A DNA stretch of 44,762 nucleotides, from NCBI GenBank assembly GCA_046538105.1, contig JBKHJO010000019.1, positions 1 through 44,762 of the forward strand, read 5' to 3'. This DNA comes from JAWLEV01 sp046538105 (GTDB taxonomy: Bacteria; Chloroflexota; Anaerolineae; UBA1429). The notes beneath the pieces were generated by a model that was not told the DNA's origin, made no database searches, and saw only the letters and a program-made list of their open reading frames with translations. This document shows positions 7,201-15,432 of the stretch, in pieces; the stretch's first letter is position 1, and each line of letters opens with the position of its first letter. A program made the position numbers and the translations under genes.

Positions 7201-10200
7201 TCAAGATGACACCAGGGCCATGATCTGGGCCATGATCTGGCCGTCGTCGAATCCCTCCAAGGAGATGCACCCTGCACGGCAGGCTGCGGCGCAGGCGCCG
7301 CAGCCCTTGCAGACCGCGGCGTTGACCTGGGCGCAGGTCTTGTAGGTGTCCCTGGCTATCTCCACGTCGACCAGTTCGATGGCCTGGTAGGGACAGATCT
7401 CCACGCAGTCGCCGCAGGCGGAGCAGTTGACGACGTCCACGTGGGCCACGGAACCGGCGGACAGGATGTGCTCCTGGGAGAGTACGGTGCAGGCCCGGGA
7501 GACGGCGGCACAGGCCTGGGCGATGGATTCCTCCATGAATTTGGGGCCGTGGGCCAGGCCGGCGAGATAGATCCCCTCGGTGGAGAACTCGACGGGGCGC
7601 AGTTTCATGTGCGCCTCGAGGAAAAAGCGTTCCTCGTTCAGGGGTACCCTGAGCATGCGGGCCACCTGCTCGGCGTCATCCCGGGGCGCGATGCCCACAC
7701 TGAGTATCAGGGCGTCCGGTTGCAGGGTGATCTCCTGATCCAGCAGGGGTTCGTACACGCTGACGTGGAGTGCATCCCCCCGCTTTTCCACCTCAGGTGG
7801 GCCCCCCTGTCCCGCCTCGTCGGGCTCCAGATCGTAGGGGATAAAGAGGACGCCCAGATCGCGGGCCCGCTGGTAGAATTGCTCCCACAGGCCGTAGGTG
7901 CGGATGTCCCGATAGAGGATGACGACGTTGCTCTGCGGATGGTGCTCTTTGATGGCGATGGCGTTCTTGATGGCCTGTGAGCAGCAGACGCGGCTGCAGT
8001 AAGGATGCGCCGTGGTGCGCGATTCGACACATTGAATCATGACCACGGTGGCCGGTCGGTCCGTGGGCAGGGAGAAGGCGTCGTCGGCCAGGGCCTCCTC
8101 CAGTTCTCGCTGGGTCATGACGCGCTCGTCCCGACCATACAGATACTCGGACGTCTGGCGCTCCTCGGCGCCGGTGGCCACGATGAGCACGCCATGATCT
8201 ACCTCCGCCTCGGAGGGCCCGTCCCCGTCGTCGTGATAGCGGATGGTGCTGGTATAGTTTCCCACAAAGCCGTCGGTGGCCGCCAGGGTGGCGTTGGTGT
8301 GCACGGTGATGCGCTCCTCGGCGCGGACGTGAGCCACCATCTGGCGCAGTCTGTCCTGCACGTTCTCGCCATACAGGGTGCGGCGGATATGCCGCGCGTT
8401 GCCGCCCAGTGCGCTCTGGCGCTCCACCAGGTGCACGTCATAGCCCTGGGCCGCCATCTTGAGCGCCGCCGTCATGCCCGTCAGGCCGCCGCCCAGGACG
8501 AGGCCGCTGTGGGTCACGGGAAGTAGTTCGCCGTGCAAGGGACGGTGCCGCACCACGCGGCTGGCCGCCATGCGCACCAGATCCTTGGCTTTTTCCGTGG
8601 CCCGCTGCGGTTCCTGCATGTGCACCCACGAACACTGATCGCGGATGTTGGCCATCTGGAACAGGTGGGGGTTCAGGCCCACCTCGTGGATCGTCTCCTG
8701 GAAGAGGGTCTCGTGGGTGCGGGGTGAGCAGGAGGCCACCACCACGCGGTTGAGGTCCTTTTCCTCGATAACCTCCTTCATGGCTTCCTGGGTGTCCTGG
8801 GAGCAGGTAAAGAGGTTCGTTTCCACATGGGTCACGTAGGGCAGAGTGGCGGCGTACTCTCTCACCGCCTCCACGTCCACCGTGCCGGCGATGTTGATGC
8901 CGCAGTGGCAGATAAAGACGCCCACCCGGGGGGGCTCTCCAGAGATGTCGCGCTCGGGAGGATATTCCTTTGTGCGGGTCAAGGTGTGGCGATGGGAGGC
9001 CAAGAGGGCGCCGGCCTCCGCTGCCGCGCCGCTGCTCTGCATCACCGTCTCTGGGATATCCTTGGGTGCGCTGGCCGCGCCGCAGACGTACACGCCCTCA
9101 CGCGAGGTGGTCACGGGCTGGAAGGTGTCGGTGTAGCAAAAGCCCTCGTCGGTGTGGCGCAGGTCCAGTTTGTCGATCATCTCGTGGGTCCCCTGGGAGG
9201 GCTCCAGTCCCACGGAAAGCACGACGAGATCGTAGGTCTCGCGCGTCTGATGTCCGTTTTCGGCGGCACAAACCACGGTGAGAGAGCCGTCCTCCTCGCG
9301 CTCCACCTTGGCCACGCGGCCGCGGACGAAACGCACACCATGCTCGTCACGTGCCCGCTCGTAATACTTGTCAAAGTCCTTGCCAAAGGTGCGCATATCC
9401 ATGTAAAAGATGGTGGCTTCCACGTCGGGGTCGTGCTCCATGGCGATGACCGCCTCTTTTACAGCATACGTGCAGCAGACCGAGGAGCAGTAGGCGTTGT
9501 CGCATTGCCGATCCCGGGAGCCCACGCATTGCAGGAAGGCGATGCGCTTTGGAGTGGCGCCGTCGGAGGGGCGCGCCACATGCCCTCCATAGGGGCCCGA
9601 GGCCGAGAGGAGGCGCTCGAACTCGATGCTGGTGATCACGTCCTCGAAGCGGCTGTAACCCAGTTCATATCTGCGGCGGGCGTCAAAGGTATCGAACCCC
9701 GTGGCCAGGATGATGGCCCCCACGTCTATCTCGGAATAGGTCCCACGGAGGGTGTGGTCAATGGCCTGGGGTTCGCAGACCTCCACGCAGCGGTAGCACT
9801 CGGAGCAGGTGCCACAGGCCAGGCAGCGTCCGGCCTCGGCGAGGGCCTGCTCCTCGGTCAATCCCTGGCTGACCACATCGAATGTCGCCAGCCGTTCTTC
9901 ATCGTCAAGTCCCCCCATCTCTGAACGGGGGCGTCGAACGGTCTGCCCGGAGGCTATGCGCTCGGCCACCTCGCTGCGGTCCAGTTTCACCACCTCCTCG
10001 GGTGAAACCTGGGGCAACAATTCCACCCTTTCGCCCGAAAGATAACGATGAATCGATTCTGCGGCCCGATGTCCCATGCCCACGGCCTCAATGGCGCTCT
10101 GTGGGCCGGTGGCCACGTCGCCCCCCACGAACAGGTCGGGGCGGCTGGTGGCTGTGGTTTCCTCGTCGTAGGCGATCATGCCCCACCGCGTGCGTTCCAC

Positions 10201-11760
10201 GTCGCCCGGGAGACAGGAGAGGTCGGGCCGCTGTCCGATGGCCAGGATGACGGCGTCCGCTTCCATAGAGTAGTTAGAGTCATCTATGGGCAGCGGGCGG
10301 GGGCGCCCGCTCTCGTCCGGTTCTCCCAGGCGCATGCGGATCAGTTCCACCCCTTCTACCACGCTCTCATCGTCGCCGAGGATGCGCACGGGATTGGTCA
10401 GGAAGCGCAGGGCAACGCCCTCGCGCTCTGCCTCTTCTACTTCCTCCTCGTAGGCGGGCATCTGTTCCCGGGATCGGCGGTAGACGATGGTGGCCTCGGC
10501 ACCCAGGCGACGGGCACTGCGGGCGGCGTCGATGGCCGTGTTGCCGCCCCCCACGACCACCACCCGCTCGCCGACGTCGGGCCGCTGGCCCATGTTGACG
10601 CGCCGCAAAAAGTCGATGGCCGAATGGACGCCCTGGCATTCCTTGCCCTCTATGCGCATGTGGAAGGAGCGCTGGGCGCCTATGCTGAGGAGGGTGGCCG
10701 CATATTCTTCTCGCAGATCGTTCACGTCGTTCACTGGCGTATCGGTCAGGAGTTCGACCCCCAGATCGGTGATGCGCTCAATGTCGTGATCCAGCACGCC
10801 CTGAGGGAGGCGATAGTCGGGGATGCCGTAGCGCAGCATGCCCCCGGCCTGGGGCGAGGCCTCGTACACGGTTACCCCGTAGCCCAGTCTGGTCAGGTCG
10901 TGGGCGGCGGTGAGTCCGCAGGGCCCCGCTCCCACGATGGCCACCTTTTCCTCTCGCGTGACGGGCGCGGGCTGCACGGGCTCATCGCCGTGCTCCATGG
11001 CCCAATCGGCCATGAAGCGCTTCAGCGGAGCGATGGCCACGGGTTCTCCATCCACAAGGCAGCGGCTACAGACCTGTTCACAGGGGTGGTAGCAGATGTA
11101 ACCGCAGGTGGCGGTAAAGGGGTTGGCCTCCCGGCTTACGGCCAGGGCCTCGGCGTAGTCGCCCTGAGCGATGAGGGCCACGTATCCCTGGGCACTGGTG
11201 CCCGCCGGACAGGCCGCCTTGCAGGGGGAGGTGCCCCGTTTGTCGATGGTCATGACGTTGGGTATGGCCTGGGGGAAGGGTCGATAGATGGCCTTGCGCG
11301 AGCCCAGCCCCTCGTCAAAGAGGTTGGGCAGTTCGATGGGACAGACATCCACGCAGTCGGTGCAGCCCGTGCAGCGGTCGAGGTCCACTAGGCGGGGCTT
11401 GTGGTGGATGCGGGCGTGGAAATTGCCGGCCTTGCCCTCCACCGCTTCCAGTTCCGACCAGGTCATCAGTTCGATGTTCAGGTGGCGGGCGCATTCCACG
11501 ACCTTGGGCGAGAGGATACACATGGAGCAGTCGTTGGTGGGAAAAGTCTTGTCCAGTTGGGCCATGGCGCCGCCGATGGAGGGGGAGGATTCCACCAGGT
11601 ACACCTTGTATCCGGAGTCAGCCAGATCCAGGGAGGCCTGGATGCCGCCGATGCCCCCGCCCACCACCAACACGGAGCCGACCATCTCTGTATCGGGCTG
11701 TGTCTCTCTGACCTTTCCCCTCTGTTGAGATATTGTTCGCTGACGTTCCATGCCGGGCAT
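7201..11760 (-). CDS. hdrA: Giant HdrA - GltD/NfnB - HdrA fusion flavoprotein
   Basis: A 1519-residue protein with three flavin-type modules. Residues about 27-140 start an HdrA: GGGIGGI (34-40), the NDCSMC cysteine loop (77-81, C90) and a ferredoxin motif C130-C140. About 175-575 is inserted: a Fer4_20-like segment (C180, C184, C219-C234), then a GltD/NfnB-like unit with FAD motif GAGPCGLTAAHDL (277-289), nucleotide motif GGGNTAIDAARSARRLG (404-420) and YRRSREQMPA (427-436), suggesting NADPH. HdrA resumes with C646-C662, LQCVGSRD (743-750) and CSSVCCTYA (758-766). A second HdrA begins at VGVFICHCG (946-954), has its FAD motif at 1089-1120 and CSRVCC at 1255-1260, and ends in two ferredoxin motifs (C1446-C1456, C1484-C1494). 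Start ATG lies one base after the hdrC stop. It is the presumed bifurcation core. Confidence 0.93.
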   Translation of the reverse strand: MPGMERQRTISQQRGKVRETQPDTEMVGSVLVVGGGIGGIQASLDLADSGYKVYLVESSPSIGGAMAQLDKTFPTNDCSMCILSPKVVECARHLNIELMTWSELEAVEGKAGNFHARIHHKPRLVDLDRCTGCTDCVDVCPIELPNLFDEGLGSRKAIYRPFPQAIPNVMTIDKRGTSPCKAACPAGTSAQGYVALIAQGDYAEALAVSREANPFTATCGYICYHPCEQVCSRCLVDGEPVAIAPLKRFMADWAMEHGDEPVQPAPVTREEKVAIVGAGPCGLTAAHDLTRLGYGVTVYEASPQAGGMLRYGIPDYRLPQGVLDHDIERITDLGVELLTDTPVNDVNDLREEYAATLLSIGAQRSFHMRIEGKECQGVHSAIDFLRRVNMGQRPDVGERVVVVGGGNTAIDAARSARRLGAEATIVYRRSREQMPAYEEEVEEAEREGVALRFLTNPVRILGDDESVVEGVELIRMRLGEPDESGRPRPLPIDDSNYSMEADAVILAIGQRPDLSCLPGDVERTRWGMIAYDEETTATSRPDLFVGGDVATGPQSAIEAVGMGHRAAESIHRYLSGERVELLPQVSPEEVVKLDRSEVAERIASGQTVRRPRSEMGGLDDEERLATFDVVSQGLTEEQALAEAGRCLACGTCSECYRCVEVCEPQAIDHTLRGTYSEIDVGAIILATGFDTFDARRRYELGYSRFEDVITSIEFERLLSASGPYGGHVARPSDGATPKRIAFLQCVGSRDRQCDNAYCSSVCCTYAVKEAVIAMEHDPDVEATIFYMDMRTFGKDFDKYYERARDEHGVRFVRGRVAKVEREEDGSLTVVCAAENGHQTRETYDLVVLSVGLEPSQGTHEMIDKLDLRHTDEGFCYTDTFQPVTTSREGVYVCGAASAPKDIPETVMQSSGAAAEAGALLASHRHTLTRTKEYPPERDISGEPPRVGVFICHCGINIAGTVDVEAVREYAATLPYVTHVETNLFTCSQDTQEAMKEVIEEKDLNRVVVASCSPRTHETLFQETIHEVGLNPHLFQMANIRDQCSWVHMQEPQRATEKAKDLVRMAASRVVRHRPLHGELLPVTHSGLVLGGGLTGMTAALKMAAQGYDVHLVERQSALGGNARHIRRTLYGENVQDRLRQMVAHVRAEERITVHTNATLAATDGFVGNYTSTIRYHDDGDGPSEAEVDHGVLIVATGAEERQTSEYLYGRDERVMTQRELEEALADDAFSLPTDRPATVVMIQCVESRTTAHPYCSRVCCSQAIKNAIAIKEHHPQSNVVILYRDIRTYGLWEQFYQRARDLGVLFIPYDLEPDEAGQGGPPEVEKRGDALHVSVYEPLLDQEITLQPDALILSVGIAPRDDAEQVARMLRVPLNEERFFLEAHMKLRPVEFSTEGIYLAGLAHGPKFMEESIAQACAAVSRACTVLSQEHILSAGSVAHVDVVNCSACGDCVEICPYQAIELVDVEIARDTYKTCAQVNAAVCKGCGACAAACRAGCISLEGFDDGQIMAQIMALVSS

Positions 11761-11761
11761 C

Positions 11762-12244
11762 CTACACTTTTGCTTCTTTTATTTTACGCTTCACCGAGGG
11801 GAGGGCAGAGGCCACGGAGGCCAGTTCCATCTCTTCTTTGGTCTCCAGGGCGGCCTTGACCAGATCGAGGCGCAGGGCATGGCTGAGCCGATCCACGTTG
11901 CGCACGCGCTGGGCAAAGGCGGGGCTGAAATAGCCCTCGGCCACGGCCATCTCCCGCAGGGCGCGCATCACGTCGCCGAATTTGACGTCCTGGGGACAGT
12001 AGGCCGAGCAGGCGTAGCAGGTCTCGCAATACCAGAGCAGTTCGCTGGAAAGCACGGCCTCCCGCTGGCCCAGGAGCACCTGGCGGATGATCCGGCGGGG
12101 GCTGAAACGCTCGTCCACCTCGCTGACCGGGCATCCCGCCGTGCAGGTGCCGCAGGAGAAGCACACCTTGATCTGCTCTCCCCCCGGATGATTCGCCACC
12201 TCGTATTTGAAATTGGGATCGTAGATTTTGACTTGTGATGTCAT
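11762..12244 (-). CDS. hdrC: HdrC-type 4Fe-4S dicluster subunit
   Basis: A 160-residue HdrC-like protein with two ferredoxin motifs, CFSCGTCTAGCP near residues 28-39 and CETCYACSAYCP near 72-83. The separating segment RFSPRRIIRQVLLGQRE is typical of the family. I chose ATG 12244 (MTSQVKIYD), which has AAGAGG about 6 nt upstream. It starts 10 nt after metF and abuts hdrA. In classical complexes HdrC pairs with HdrB, which holds the CCG cluster domains. No HdrB is encoded in this operon, so HdrC may pass electrons directly to MetV/MetF; that is inference. Confidence 0.92.
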   Translation of the reverse strand: MTSQVKIYDPNFKYEVANHPGGEQIKVCFSCGTCTAGCPVSEVDERFSPRRIIRQVLLGQREAVLSSELLWYCETCYACSAYCPQDVKFGDVMRALREMAVAEGYFSPAFAQRVRNVDRLSHALRLDLVKAALETKEEMELASVASALPSVKRKIKEAKV

Positions 12245-12254
12245 ACCTATCCTC

Positions 12255-13220
12255 TTATCTCTCTGACGTATCGTTCTCCACGGCGTCCTCATCGTCCAAC
12301 GTGGGGCGCGGAAGCAGACCGGCCATCTCCGCGATGGGCTGGATGGCGTCCTCCCACTCTATGGCCATGATGTGCACACCATGGACGCCCTCAATCTCGC
12401 GAATCTCCTGGATCATCTCCGCACAGAGCCTCTGTCCCTCCTGGCGGGCCGCTTTGCCCCGTCCCGCCTTTTGCATGCGCTGCATGATCTCTTGGGGGAT
12501 ATATATGCCGGGCACGTTCCCGTCGACAAAGCGGGCCATGCCGCTCGATTTCAGGGGCATGAGGCCGGCCAGGATATGCACCTTTTCGTCGAGCCCCCGA
12601 TCCACGATGTGCTTCATCCATCTCTTGAAACGGGGGATGTCGTAGACGCACTGGGTCTGGCAAAAGTCCATGCCCGCGGCGGCCTTTTTCATAAAGCGTA
12701 TGACGCGCATCTCAAAGGGATCGCCAAAGGGGTTGGCCGCACCTCCGATAAAGAGGGGCACCTGGCCCTCGATGGCGTCGCCCCCCGCGCTTATCCCCTC
12801 GTCGCGCATGCGGGCCACCATGTGGATGAGTTGGATGGAATCCAGGTCGTAGACGTTCTTGGCCGTGGGATGATTGCCAAAACTTTGGTGGTCGCCGGTG
12901 AGACAGAGCAGGTTGCGCACACCCAGGGCCACGGCGCCAAAGAGATCGGCCTGGATAGCCAGGCGGTTGCGATCGCGACAGGTCATCTGCATGACGGGCT
13001 CCAGGCCCCTCTGGCAGAGCATGGTGCAGGTGGCGGCGCTGCTGAGGCGGACGATGGCCGTCTGGTTGTCGGTAACGTTGGCGGCGTCGCAGACGCCGTC
13101 CAGGAGGGCTATCTTCTTTTCCACCACGCTCATATCAGGCCCCTGGGGCGGTCCCAGTTCCGCCGTGAGGGCAAAGGTGCCCGACTCCAGGATGCGTTCC
13201 AGACGGCTGCCCGATCTCAT
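12255..13220 (-). CDS. metF: Methylenetetrahydrofolate reductase
   Basis: A 321-residue TIM-barrel flavoprotein that reduces methylene-THF to methyl-THF, the last step of the methyl branch. The catalytic-Glu segment appears as LTAELGPPQG near residue 18-27, followed by ANVTDN (about 47-52), CLTGDH (near 107-112) and GGAANPFG (about 154-161). The C-terminus ends soon after the barrel, with no S-adenosylmethionine regulatory domain. The ATG overlaps the metV stop (ATGA), and GAGG lies about 10 nt upstream. MetF coupled to MetV and Hdr/MvhD subunits resembles the Moorella complex, where NADH alone was insufficient and bifurcation was proposed. Confidence 0.95.
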   Translation of the reverse strand: MRSGSRLERILESGTFALTAELGPPQGPDMSVVEKKIALLDGVCDAANVTDNQTAIVRLSSAATCTMLCQRGLEPVMQMTCRDRNRLAIQADLFGAVALGVRNLLCLTGDHQSFGNHPTAKNVYDLDSIQLIHMVARMRDEGISAGGDAIEGQVPLFIGGAANPFGDPFEMRVIRFMKKAAAGMDFCQTQCVYDIPRFKRWMKHIVDRGLDEKVHILAGLMPLKSSGMARFVDGNVPGIYIPQEIMQRMQKAGRGKAARQEGQRLCAEMIQEIREIEGVHGVHIMAIEWEDAIQPIAEMAGLLPRPTLDDEDAVENDTSER

Positions 13221-13888
13221 AGCCGCACATCCTCGCGGGAGATGGTGCGCGGGCCGCCATGATGGGACGTGGACCAGTCCTTCAATGGTTCCATCTCCAG
13301 CAGGCGCTCCAGTTGTCCGATGCGTTCCAGCCTGTCGTAGATGAGTTGCCAGGCGCAGTCGAGGTTCTCCGGATCCACCTCGCACTTGCCGTCCTGGGAT
13401 CCGCCACAGGGACCGTTGAGCAAGGACTTGGAGCAACGGGTGATGGGGCAGACACCGCCGAACTTGTCCAGGACGCAGTCACCACAGCCCACACAGCGCT
13501 CCGACCAGACGCCCTGCTCTTCGGGGCGCCCCATAAAGGTGGTGTTCAGGGCGGGGTAGACGATGGCTTTGGGAAACTGTTCGGCCAGCGTCTGCACACC
13601 GACGCCGCAGGCCATGGAAAGGGTGGCGTCGGCTTTGGCCACGTCCCGGCCGATCTCCTCGTTGAATTCCTCCTCGCACTGGCGCTCCACGCAGCGTTGG
13701 ACGATCTCCATATCGGGGTTTGCGTCTCGCAGGGCGAGGCGCAGGGCGGAGGCGAGGACGGCGACCTCCTTTTCGCCGCCGGCCATACATACGGCGACGC
13801 AGGTATCACAGCCCACGAGGAGGAGTTTGTGCAAATTCTTTACATTCTTTACGATTTCGTCCAGTGGCTTGCGTTCGGCGATGATCAT
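13217..13888 (-). CDS. metV: MetV, zinc/iron-sulfur partner of methylene-THF reductase
   Basis: A 223-residue MetV-type protein (methylene-THF reductase C-terminal family) that partners MetF in acetogens. Cysteines occur in two blocks. The N-terminal block has VGCDTCVAVC (C27, C30, C34) with C66, C71 and C94. The C-terminal block has CVGCGDC (C132, C135, C138), C147, C152, the NGPCGGS motif (C161) and C169. It probably contacts the electron-delivery subunits and MetF. The gene follows the MvhD-like gene by 14 nt and shares an ATGA overlap with metF. The assignment is firm from the motif order and gene pairing; which residues bind clusters is inferred. Confidence 0.92.
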   Translation of the reverse strand: MIIAERKPLDEIVKNVKNLHKLLLVGCDTCVAVCMAGGEKEVAVLASALRLALRDANPDMEIVQRCVERQCEEEFNEEIGRDVAKADATLSMACGVGVQTLAEQFPKAIVYPALNTTFMGRPEEQGVWSERCVGCGDCVLDKFGGVCPITRCSKSLLNGPCGGSQDGKCEVDPENLDCAWQLIYDRLERIGQLERLLEMEPLKDWSTSHHGGPRTISREDVRL

Positions 13889-13902
13889 TGGTCAGTTATC
13901 CC

Positions 13903-14298
13903 CTAGGTTGCCGTCTCTGCGATTTCTTTATCCAAAAGGGCATGGAGCCACCCGGCCAGGTCGGCGCCCATGTTCGGGGCCAGGTTGTGGAATATCAGGC
14001 TCTTGGCGGGAAGGCCCGCCTCCACGACAAGTTTCCTGGCGGCCTCGACCCGTTTGGCGGCCCAGCGATTGCCGTCCAGCGAGTGGCAGGCCCCCTCGTG
14101 GCAGGCCAGTATCATCACGCGGTCGGCCCCCGACTCGAAGGCGCGCAGGATGTGCAGCACGTCGATGTTGCCGCCACAGGGGATCTCGATCCACTCTACC
14201 TCCTCTGGTAGGATGTATCCCCCGGCCTGCAGATCCTCCAATGCCGGCCCCGCCGAGCGCTCGCAGCCCATGACGACGATTCTGGTCTCCTCGGTCAT
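13903..14298 (-). CDS. Divergent MvhD-like protein lacking one conserved cysteine
   Basis: A 131-residue MvhD/FlpD-family protein. It aligns with the canonical copy at 6716-7189: IPCGGNIDVLHIL (C41) matches VPCSGRVNPIYIV and LACHEGACHSLDGN (C66, C71) matches SGCHPGDCHYLAGN. The N-terminal CNWC is replaced by a segment with only C12 (GCERS), so four of five family cysteines remain. It lacks the C-terminal tail of the other copy. It follows the split HdrA-like genes by 6 nt, suggesting that it serves that pair as the canonical copy serves the giant HdrA. Whether it still holds a [2Fe-2S] cluster is unclear. Confidence 0.85.
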   Translation of the reverse strand: MTEETRIVVMGCERSAGPALEDLQAGGYILPEEVEWIEIPCGGNIDVLHILRAFESGADRVMILACHEGACHSLDGNRWAAKRVEAARKLVVEAGLPAKSLIFHNLAPNMGADLAGWLHALLDKEIAETAT

Positions 14299-14304
14299 CC
14301 AGTG

Positions 14305-15432
14305 TTATCCCTCCTGTGGCGATGCCATCCAGGCGGGCAATGTCTGGCCCACCATGCTGATGGCCTGTGCAGGGCACCCGGCGACGCAGGCACCACATGC
14401 CTGGCAGGCCACCTCGATCACCCGCGCCGCGACCGTGTTCTCATATGCGGCCAGTTCGACGGCCCCATGGGGACAGGTGCGAATGCAGCTGAGGCAGCGG
14501 ACGCACTCGCTGGCCTCGACTTTTGCGATCACAGAGTCAGGCTCCAGGAATCCGGTCCTCAGGAGGGCGTCCACGCTGGCTGCCACCTGGGTGGCGTCTT
14601 CCTGGGCCTCTGTGACATCGCAGTCCATGTGACAGCGCCCGGCGAAAAAGATTCCCCGCCTGTTGGAGAGTCCAGCGCGATAGCCCTGGACGTTCAACGT
14701 CTGAAAATAGCCGTCCTCTCCTACACGCGCACCGAGGAGTGCAGCCAACGCCTCCGTGTCGGGACGCGGCTGTACGGTCTCGGGCAAGACGAGCAGGTCA
14801 CCCTCGATCTCGCCCTCTCTGTAGCCGATGTACACGCTGTCCTCCCCCGTGGCGATCTCGGCCTCTCCATAGCGGCAAAAGACGATGCCCTGCTGGCGCA
14901 TCTCCCGGGTCAGGCGTTCCAGACCCGGGGCGTCCACCTTTAAGTCACGGTAGAATAAAAAGACCTCGGCGTAGCGCTCCTGGCGCAGGCGCATGGCCAG
15001 GCGGAAAACTTCCGAGGTCATCTCGCGAGACGTTTCGCTCTCCAGATCCAGAGCCAGGAGGATCTGCTGTTCCCCCTGTGCGGTGCTCGCGGGCTTTGTG
15101 GCGTCCAGGCGTTGTCGCATCTGGGCTGTACTGAGTACCCGGGACGAGAGGGGAAACGCATACCTGTCTGTGGGGAAAGCGCGCTCGTTGCCCGTAGCTA
15201 TCACCAGGGCCGACGCCCGATGAGATCGCATGGATTCACCCTCTCTCAGTGAGAGGGTGAATCCACCCACGTGCCCTTTCATCGCTGCAGGTGTATCCTC
15301 TCCCGATCCATTCAGGGAAGGAGCGACCTGCTGTGCGTTGTATCCCAGCATCTCCAGTTCCTGGACGGCGCGCTCGGCCTCGGGCGTGTCGCCCCACACG
15401 ATGACATTTCTGTCCACCGGGAATTTACTCAC
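14305..15432 (-). CDS. Degenerate HdrA-like module with two C-terminal 4Fe-4S clusters
   Basis: A 375-residue protein starting at GTG that overlaps the previous stop (GTGA). The first 290 residues follow the HdrA flavin-domain order, but the key motifs are lost. The dinucleotide loop reads VIVWGDTPEA (about 10-19) instead of GxGxxG. Where HdrA has QCVGSRD and CSxVCC, this protein has ALDLESETSREMTSEV (about 127-142) with no cysteine. The FFAGRCHMDCDVTEAQ segment (262-277) matches the second FAD-contact region of HdrA. Two intact ferredoxin motifs follow: C310/C313/C316/C320 and C343/C346/C349/C353. It reads as an HdrA half kept for its iron-sulfur wire after losing flavin binding. The two frames differ, so stop readthrough with its neighbour is excluded. 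Confidence 0.82.
   Translation of the reverse strand: MSKFPVDRNVIVWGDTPEAERAVQELEMLGYNAQQVAPSLNGSGEDTPAAMKGHVGGFTLSLREGESMRSHRASALVIATGNERAFPTDRYAFPLSSRVLSTAQMRQRLDATKPASTAQGEQQILLALDLESETSREMTSEVFRLAMRLRQERYAEVFLFYRDLKVDAPGLERLTREMRQQGIVFCRYGEAEIATGEDSVYIGYREGEIEGDLLVLPETVQPRPDTEALAALLGARVGEDGYFQTLNVQGYRAGLSNRRGIFFAGRCHMDCDVTEAQEDATQVAASVDALLRTGFLEPDSVIAKVEASECVRCLSCIRTCPHGAVELAAYENTVAARVIEVACQACGACVAGCPAQAISMVGQTLPAWMASPQEG

Noticed and set aside
15429..15432. Possible selenocysteine (TGA) or readthrough joining the two HdrA-like halves
   Set aside because: The two genes are in different frames with a GTGA overlap, so readthrough of the TGA would not enter the second frame.
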